A DNA stretch of 64,000 bases, taken from Actinomadura mexicana. GTDB taxonomy: Bacteria; Actinomycetota; Actinomycetes; Streptosporangiales; Streptosporangiaceae. The first letter of the stretch is position 1; the number at the start of each line of letters is the position of its first letter. Below the pieces are notes generated by a model that was not told the DNA's origin, ran no database searches, and was given only the letters and a program-made list of their open reading frames with translations. A program made the position numbers and the translations under genes. The stretch lies in NCBI RefSeq assembly GCF_900188105.1, contig NZ_FZNP01000012.1:124001-188000 (forward strand), given 5' to 3'. Shown here in pieces: positions 58,646 to 64,000 of this stretch.

Positions 58646-60490
58646 CTATTCGACGGTGACGGACTTGGCGAGGTTGCGGGGCTGGTCGACGTCGTGGCCC
58701 TTGGCGGTGGCCAGCTCGCACGCGAAGACCTGCAGCGGGACGGTCGTGACCAGCGGCTGCAGCAGCGTCGGGACGGCCGGGACGCTGATCAGGGTGTCGG
58801 CGTACGGCTCGACCGACGCGTCGCCCTCCTCGGCGATCACGATCGTCCGGGCGCCGCGGGCCCGGATCTCCTGGATGTTCGACACGATCTTGTCGTGCAG
58901 GACGTCCCGCGCCCGCGGCGGCACGACGACCACGACGGGCAGGTCCTTCTCGATCAGCGCGATCGGGCCGTGCTTCAGCTCGCCCGCGGCGAAGCCCTCG
59001 GCGTGCATGTACGCCAGCTCCTTGAGCTTGAGCGCGCCCTCCAGGGCGACCGGGAAGCCCACGTGGCGGCCGAGGAACAGCACGCACCGCTCGCCGGCCA
59101 GCGAGCGGGCCAGCTCGCGCACCGGCTCCATGGTCTCCAGGACCTTCTCCACCTTCTCCGGCATCCGTTCGAGAAGCTGGACCATGGCGAAGACCTCGTC
59201 GCCCCACTTGGTGCCGCGCACCTGTGCGATGTAGAGGGCGATGAGGTAGACGGCGACGAGCTGGGTGAGGAACGCCTTGGTCGACGCGACCGCGATCTCC
59301 GGCCCGGCGTGCGTGTAGAGGACGCCGTCGCACTCGCGGGGCAGCGTGGAGCCGTTGACGTTGCAGATGCCGAGCAGCTTGGCCTTCTGCTCGCGGGCGT
59401 GCCGGACGGCCATCAGCGCGTCCATCGTCTCGCCCGACTGGGAGATCGCGATGACCAGCGTCGTCGGGGACAGGATCGGGTCGCGGTAGCGGAACTCGCT
59501 GGCCAGCTCGACCTCGCAGGGCAGCCCCGCCCAGTGCTCGATCGCGTACTTGGCGATCAGCCCGGCGTGGTAGGACGTCCCGCAGGCCACAATGATGATC
59601 TTGTCGACCTCGCGCAGCTCCTGGTCCGGGATGCGCATCTCGTCCAGGTGCAGGCGCCCGTCGGCGCCGATCCGGCCGAGCAGCGTGTCGGCGACGGCGC
59701 GCGGCTGCTCGGCGATCTCCTTGAGCATGAAGTAGTCGTAGCCGCCTTTTTCCGCGGCGGACACGTCCCAGTCGACGTGGTACTCCTTCACCTCCGCGGG
59801 GCGCCCGTCGAAGTCGGTGACCGTCACCCCCTCGGCGCGCAGCTCGACGATCTGGTCCTGGCCCAGCTCGATCGCGTCCCGGGTGTGCTCGATGAACGCG
59901 GCCACGTCGCTGGCGAGGAAGTTCTCGCCGTCCCCGACGCCGACGACGAGCGGGGAGTTGCGGCGCGCCCCGACGACCAGGCCCGGCGAGCCGGTGTGCG
60001 TCGCGACCAGCGTGAACGCGCCCTGCAGCCGGCCGCAGACGCGGCGCATGGCGTCGGCGAGGCCGCCGCCGCCCTTCAGCTCGTCCTCCAGCAGGTGGGC
60101 GACGGCCTCGGTGTCGGTGTCGGACCCGAGCCCGTGCCCGCCCTCCTCCAGCTCCGCGCGCAGCTCCGCGAAGTTCTCGATGATGCCGTTGTGGATCACC
60201 GCGACGGAGCCGGTGCAGTCGACGTGCGGGTGGGCGTTGCGGTCGTTCGGCGGGCCGTGCGTCGCCCACCGGGTGTGCCCCATGCCGAGCGTCCCGGCGG
60301 GCGGGGGCTCCTCCTCCAGGGCGGCGCGCAGGTTCACCAGCTTGCCCGCGCGCTTGGCCGTCGCCAGCTTCCCGTCGGCCAGCACGGCCACTCCGGCCGA
60401 GTCGTAGCCGCGGTACTCCAGCCGCGCCAGCCCGTCGACGACCACGTCGAGGGCGGAACGGCCGCCCACGTACCCCACGATTCCGCACAT
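58646..60490 (-). CDS. glmS: Glucosamine-fructose-6-phosphate aminotransferase (isomerising)
   Basis: A 614-residue enzyme making glucosamine-6-phosphate for UDP-GlcNAc. The N-terminal glutaminase has the exposed Cys in MCGIVGYVG. Two SIS domains follow (CGTSYHAGLIAKY, SQSGETMDALMAV, ASTKAFLTQL), ending in the canonical NLAKSVTVE. There is no glmS ribozyme upstream. It is divergent from coaA. Confidence 0.97.
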   Translation of the reverse strand: MCGIVGYVGGRSALDVVVDGLARLEYRGYDSAGVAVLADGKLATAKRAGKLVNLRAALEEEPPPAGTLGMGHTRWATHGPPNDRNAHPHVDCTGSVAVIHNGIIENFAELRAELEEGGHGLGSDTDTEAVAHLLEDELKGGGGLADAMRRVCGRLQGAFTLVATHTGSPGLVVGARRNSPLVVGVGDGENFLASDVAAFIEHTRDAIELGQDQIVELRAEGVTVTDFDGRPAEVKEYHVDWDVSAAEKGGYDYFMLKEIAEQPRAVADTLLGRIGADGRLHLDEMRIPDQELREVDKIIIVACGTSYHAGLIAKYAIEHWAGLPCEVELASEFRYRDPILSPTTLVIAISQSGETMDALMAVRHAREQKAKLLGICNVNGSTLPRECDGVLYTHAGPEIAVASTKAFLTQLVAVYLIALYIAQVRGTKWGDEVFAMVQLLERMPEKVEKVLETMEPVRELARSLAGERCVLFLGRHVGFPVALEGALKLKELAYMHAEGFAAGELKHGPIALIEKDLPVVVVVPPRARDVLHDKIVSNIQEIRARGARTIVIAEEGDASVEPYADTLISVPAVPTLLQPLVTTVPLQVFACELATAKGHDVDQPRNLAKSVTVE

Positions 60491-60611
60491 GGCGGCAACT
60501 CTATTCGGTACCGCGCACCGGACCTACCTGCAAGGGCCACCCGGCATGACGCTAGCGTGGACGACCGGTGGAAACCCGGTGACCGGAACGCGGCCCGGTT
60601 AGTGTTCAGCC

Positions 60612-61553
60612 ATGACGAGCGGATGGGACAGCGTGCCGAGCCCCTACGTGGAACTCCTGCGTGAGGCCTGGCGCGGCCTGCGCGAGAACACCCCGCTCCC
60701 GCTCACGCCCGGTGAGCTGGACGCCCTGCGCGGCCTGCGCGACCCGATCGACATCGCCGAGGTCGAGGAGGTGTACCTGCCGCTGTCCCGGCTGCTCAAC
60801 CTGTTCTTCCTGTCGGACGGCCGGCTGCGCGACACCGTCAGCGGCTTCCTCGGCGGCGCGGTGCAGCCCACCCCGTTCATCATCGGCGTGGCGGGCAGCG
60901 TCGCGGTCGGCAAGTCCACCACGTCCCGGCTGCTGCGCACCCTCCTCGCGCGCTGGCCGGAGCACCCGAGCGTGGAACTGGTCACGACCGACAGCTTCCT
61001 GCACCCGAACTCGGTGCTGGCCGAGCGCGGGATCATGGACCGCAAGGGGTTCCCCGAGTCCTACGACCGCCGCGCCCTCGTCCGGTTCGTGTCGGCGATC
61101 AAGTCCGGCGCGGCGGAGGCGTCGATCCCGGTGTACTCGCACCTGGAGTACGACATCGTCCCCGGCGCGACGCAGACCGTCCGGCGCCCGGACATCCTGA
61201 TCGTCGAGGGCCTGAACGTCCTGCAGGCGCCCCCGCCCGGCACCCTGGGCGTATCCGACTTCTTCGACTTCTCCATCTATGTGGATGCGCGGGTCGAGGA
61301 CATCCGGCAGTGGTACATCGACCGCCTCTTCGCGCTGCGCCGCACCGCCTTCACCGACCCGCGCTCCTATTTCCACAAGTACGCCCGCGAACTGGACGAG
61401 GACGAGACCGCCGCGTTCGCCCAGCGCGTGTGGCGCGACGTCAACGAGATCAACCTCGTCTCCAACATCCTCCCGACCCGCGCCCGCGCCACCCTCGTCC
61501 TCCACAAGGACCGGAACCACTCGGTGCAGAGGGTGAGACTGCGCCGTATCTGA
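60612..61553 (+). CDS. coaA: Pantothenate kinase, type I
   Basis: A 313-residue P-loop kinase of the prokaryotic type I family, catalysing the first step of coenzyme A synthesis. The P-loop is GVAGSVAVGKSTTSRLL, followed by VELVTTDSFLHPN, DRKGFPESYD, and the C-terminal NLVSNILPTRARATLVLHKDRNHSV. It is normally feedback inhibited by CoA. No ribosome binding site is visible before the ATG, so initiation may be leaderless or weak. It converges on the PhoX-like gene with only 6 bp between stops. Confidence 0.97.
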   Translation: MTSGWDSVPSPYVELLREAWRGLRENTPLPLTPGELDALRGLRDPIDIAEVEEVYLPLSRLLNLFFLSDGRLRDTVSGFLGGAVQPTPFIIGVAGSVAVGKSTTSRLLRTLLARWPEHPSVELVTTDSFLHPNSVLAERGIMDRKGFPESYDRRALVRFVSAIKSGAAEASIPVYSHLEYDIVPGATQTVRRPDILIVEGLNVLQAPPPGTLGVSDFFDFSIYVDARVEDIRQWYIDRLFALRRTAFTDPRSYFHKYARELDEDETAAFAQRVWRDVNEINLVSNILPTRARATLVLHKDRNHSVQRVRLRRI

Positions 61554-61559
61554 TGCGGG

Positions 61560-62930
61560 TCAGCGGGACCAGGGGCCCGTGACGGCGAAGGTGGTGCCCG
61601 GGGTGTAGGCGTTGACGTACATCGTGCGGTTGTCGGGAGAGAACGTGACTCCCGCGAACTCGCCCCACTCGGGTTCGGTCTCGGTGCCGATGTTCTGGCG
61701 GTTCCGGGCCATGGGGTAGACGGTGCGGCGGCGGGAGACGCCGAAGACGTGCTGGGCGCCGTTGCCGTCCTCGCACACCATCAGGCCGCCCCGCGGCGCC
61801 AGGCAGATGTTGTCGGGCGACTCGCCGGGCTTCTCGACGTCGGTGGCCGGGCCGAACACGATGACGAGGGCGAGCCTGCGGTGGCGCGGCTCGTAGGACC
61901 ACACCTGCCCGAAGTGGTCGGCCCGGGAGCCGTCCTTCGTCTTCGCGAAGCTCGACACGAAGTAGACGCGGTCGCCGCCCCAGTAGCAGCCCTCCAGCTT
62001 CTGAGCGTGCGTGATGCCTCCGGATCCGAAGTCCTGGAACCGGATCGGCGTCAGCGCCGCGAGCGGGTCGGGCACCTTCTTCCACTCGACGCGCTCGAAA
62101 ACGGTGCCGGGCTCCTGCACGACCGACAGGTCCGGGACGCCGGGGACGCACAGCGCCTCAAGCCGCCCGCCGGCCCGCAGGCTGCCGAAACCGCCGCGCG
62201 GCCGCTTCGGCTGGAACCGGTAGAACAGCCCGAACGGCTTGTCGAAGGCGTCCTCGGTCTCGTAGACGGTGCCGTCGCGCGGGTCGACGGCGATCGCCTC
62301 GTGCTGGAACCGCCCCATCGCGGTCAGCGGCTCGGGGACGGTGCGGCCCTGGTCGTACGGGTCGACCTCGAAGATGAACCCGTGGTCCTTGGTGTAGTTC
62401 CCCGTGCCCGCCTTGTCCTCGGTCTCCTCGCAGGTCAGCCACGTGTGCCACGGGGTGGGGCCGCCCGCGCAGTTGACGGCCGTCCCGGCGATGGCGACGC
62501 GCTCGGTGTGCACGCGCCCGGCCGCGTCGACCTCCAGCGCGGTGCAGCCGCCGAGGCCGCCCGGGTCGTAGGTGACGCCCTCGACCGCCGGCACCCGGTG
62601 CGCGGCGTCCGGACGGTTCTCGTGGTTGCGGACGAGCCACGTGCGGCCCCGGCGCCCGGGGAAGGCCGACATCCCGTCGCAGTGGCTCGGCACCGGCCCC
62701 TCTCCGGAGCGCAGCGGGTCGCCCTCGCGGGACAGGACGGTGTAGCGGAAGCCGCGCGGCAGGTCCAGCAGCCCCTTCGGGTCGGGCACGAGGGGCCCGT
62801 ACCCGTCGTGGCCGCCGGTCGGGGCGGCGGACGCATCTCCGGCGAACAACTGCTCCACGGATCCGGTGAAGGCGATCCCCGCCCCCACCGCACCCGTCCT
62901 GGCGAGGAGCTGGCGGCGTGAAACTGTCAT
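61560..62930 (-). CDS. Tat-exported PhoX/DUF839 family protein
   Basis: A 456-residue protein. The twin-arginine signal SRRQLLARTGAVGAGIAF is followed by an Ala-rich cleavage region. The mature part is a beta-propeller of the DUF839/PhoX family (HCDGMSAFPG, WHTWLTCEETED, GRFQHEAIAVDPRDGTVYETEDA, SPDNICLAPRGGLMVCEDGNG). The acidic residues in CEETED and YETEDA would bind Ca2+/Fe3+ in PhoX phosphatases, so alkaline phosphatase activity is likely but untested. ATG 62930 has GGGAG 7 bases upstream. An inverted repeat lies 22 bp upstream. No PHO box was seen. Confidence 0.88.
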   Translation of the reverse strand: MTVSRRQLLARTGAVGAGIAFTGSVEQLFAGDASAAPTGGHDGYGPLVPDPKGLLDLPRGFRYTVLSREGDPLRSGEGPVPSHCDGMSAFPGRRGRTWLVRNHENRPDAAHRVPAVEGVTYDPGGLGGCTALEVDAAGRVHTERVAIAGTAVNCAGGPTPWHTWLTCEETEDKAGTGNYTKDHGFIFEVDPYDQGRTVPEPLTAMGRFQHEAIAVDPRDGTVYETEDAFDKPFGLFYRFQPKRPRGGFGSLRAGGRLEALCVPGVPDLSVVQEPGTVFERVEWKKVPDPLAALTPIRFQDFGSGGITHAQKLEGCYWGGDRVYFVSSFAKTKDGSRADHFGQVWSYEPRHRRLALVIVFGPATDVEKPGESPDNICLAPRGGLMVCEDGNGAQHVFGVSRRRTVYPMARNRQNIGTETEPEWGEFAGVTFSPDNRTMYVNAYTPGTTFAVTGPWSR

Positions 62931-62951
62931 GAGCACACTCCCTGATGGATC

Positions 62952-62979
62952 GTTACAAGATCCTCTTGCCCGTTGTAAC
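62952..62979. promoter_or_regulatory. Inverted repeat GTTACAA-N14-TTGTAAC in a divergent promoter region
   Basis: Perfect 7-bp arms whose centres are 21 bp apart, two helical turns, between the leftward PhoX-like gene and the rightward DUF4132-like gene. On the minus strand TTACAA followed 17 bases later by TAACGA could also be the -35/-10 of the PhoX-like gene, so the arms may overlap the promoter. Confidence 0.45.
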
Positions 62980-63089
62980 ACGCGTCACATCGATTGTGAA
63001 CCGACCCCGGCGCGGAACCGGCCGAACCGGGCGTCACGGGCGTGCGTCTGACGATCGATACTGTCCGTGCCTGTCGTGAAACTGGAGCG

Positions 63090-64000
63090 ATGACCGACAT
63101 TCCCCGCGTTGAGGACGCCCCCGACAGCGATCTGCCCCGCCTGCTCGTCGATCCGCCGTGGACGCGCCGGACCCGCGCGAGCGCCGAGCCGATCGTCGTG
63201 AAGGGCCTGAAAAAGCCCAAGACGTCCGTTGTCGAGTCCTGGCCGCCCGGGCTGCGGGACGAGTGGCTGAACATGCCCCACCGCATGTTCCCCGACTCGT
63301 ACCAGCCCTACCCCGAGGAGCCCGACTGGAAGGTGCTGGCCGAGCGGTACCGCAGCGGTGAGGCGCTGACCGCCCCCCGGGGCGGGGACCGCCGGCACGG
63401 CTACTACTGGCTGGTGATGCAGGGTCCCGACGACCTCGCCGAGGAGCTCCTCGGCGACGAGCGCTACTACGACGACTGGGACAGCAGCATCTTCGACGTC
63501 GCGCTGAAGCACTTCGCGGCCCGGCGCGGCCTCGCCGCCCACCGGCTGCTGCTCTTCGCGGCGAAGGAGCAGATTCGCTGCGCGGCGGCGCTCGTCCCGT
63601 TCCTGGACGACGCCACGGCGCAGCTCATGATCGGCGCGCTCGGCCGGGTCGACGAGGCCGCGCGGCTCTGGTTCACCTGGCACGGCGCCGGGGCGGCCCC
63701 GTTCGTGATCCCGGACGCGCTGCGCAAGCCCGGCCCCAAGCGCACGAAGGCCGAGCAGGCCCTCACGCTGATCGCCCGCGAGCACGGCAGCGGCTGCGTC
63801 GTGGACGCGGCGCGGGGGTACGGCGAGGAGGCGGTCGCGGCGATCGAGGCGCTGCGCACCGACCCGCTGGACCAGTATCCCGACGATCTGCCGGAATGGG
63901 ACGAGGAGACCGTCGGCAGGCTCCCGCGACTCCTGCTGCGCGGTCGCGACCGGGCGCTGCCGGTGGAGGCCGTCCGGCACTTCGTGACCATGTTGCTGAT
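63090..64000 (+). CDS. Probable DUF4132/MolR-like protein (partial, N-terminus)
   Basis: The frame runs from ATG 63090 off the right edge, giving 303 codons. The sequence DLPRLLVDPPWTRRTR followed by PIVVKGLKKPKT resembles the N-terminus of large DUF4132 (MolR-like) proteins of about 1000 residues or more. The segment ALPVEAVRHFVTMLL near the end of the visible part also fits that family. It is predicted soluble and mostly helical. GGAG lies just before the ATG at short spacing. Function of the family is not established. The assignment is from recalled patterns and needs the rest of the gene. Confidence 0.6.
   Translation, partial: MTDIPRVEDAPDSDLPRLLVDPPWTRRTRASAEPIVVKGLKKPKTSVVESWPPGLRDEWLNMPHRMFPDSYQPYPEEPDWKVLAERYRSGEALTAPRGGDRRHGYYWLVMQGPDDLAEELLGDERYYDDWDSSIFDVALKHFAARRGLAAHRLLLFAAKEQIRCAAALVPFLDDATAQLMIGALGRVDEAARLWFTWHGAGAAPFVIPDALRKPGPKRTKAEQALTLIAREHGSGCVVDAARGYGEEAVAAIEALRTDPLDQYPDDLPEWDEETVGRLPRLLLRGRDRALPVEAVRHFVTMLL

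Noticed and set aside
60491..60611. glmS ribozyme or other riboswitch upstream of glmS
   Set aside because: The gap to coaA is only 121 bases, and I saw no conserved ribozyme core.

Overview
The window is very GC-rich DNA (roughly 70-75 percent by eye) with dense, often overlapping genes, many GTG starts and GGAG-type ribosome binding sites. It is an actinomycete chromosome. XRE/DUF397 pairs, a TagF-like teichoic-acid locus and long Pro/Ala/Gly-rich tails suggest a mycelial actinomycete such as the Actinomadura/Thermomonosporaceae group; that placement is inference. No rRNA, tRNA, insertion sequence, prophage or CRISPR array was found.

Layout. 1-3.3 kb: two divergent PspC-domain genes (one the N-terminus of a probable sensor kinase), a small membrane protein and a TetR regulator. 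3.4-5.6 kb: a degenerate cupin, a 31-residue membrane microprotein and a two-gene unit of a very acidic small protein plus a CHAP peptidoglycan hydrolase. 5.6-10.6 kb: a molybdenum hydroxylase operon (CoxS-, CoxL form II-, CoxM-like) whose first ribosome binding site lies inside a long hairpin, followed by a CoxG-like gene. 10.7-18.5 kb: a methyltransferase and two large tandem GT2/glycerophosphotransferase genes for teichoic-acid-like polymers. 18.6-23.5 kb: oxyR, a carotenoid oxygenase, an NlpC/P60-like protein and ahpC-ahpD. 23.6-28.5 kb: guaA, two secreted M43 metalloproteases and an AlkD-type glycosylase between them. 28.5-34.6 kb: choD-like and gabD2-like genes divergent from a TetR gene across a 20-bp near-palindrome, then glpD.

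34.7-61.5 kb is a conserved actinobacterial core: guaB3, guaB, DUF5319, rsdA, sigD, groEL1, groES, tsaD, rimI, tsaB, tsaE, an alpha/beta hydrolase, alr, nnrDE, glmS and coaA. Its order matches that known in Mycobacterium tuberculosis from choD (Rv3409c) to glmS (Rv3436c), without whiB3. Lineage-specific genes are inserted: a THUMP-like methyltransferase, a hendecad-repeat coiled-coil protein, an APH-fold kinase, a Gly/Tyr-rich membrane protein, an XRE/DUF397 module and an ABC exporter. The right end holds a Tat-exported PhoX-like protein and the start of a probable DUF4132 protein.

The main logic is housekeeping: GMP synthesis (guaB, guaA), chaperonins under a CIRCE-like element, three of the enzymes for t6A tRNA modification, cell-wall precursor supply (alr, glmS) and cofactor supply or repair (coaA, nnrDE). 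Around it sit accessory stress, envelope and redox modules. Short tandem repeats in linkers, protein N-termini and intergenic DNA recur through the window. The most interesting unexplained features are the leader hairpin before the CoxS-like gene, the 15-fold 11-residue repeat protein, the acidic-protein/CHAP pair, and the paralogous teichoic-acid enzyme with a decayed GT2 active site.
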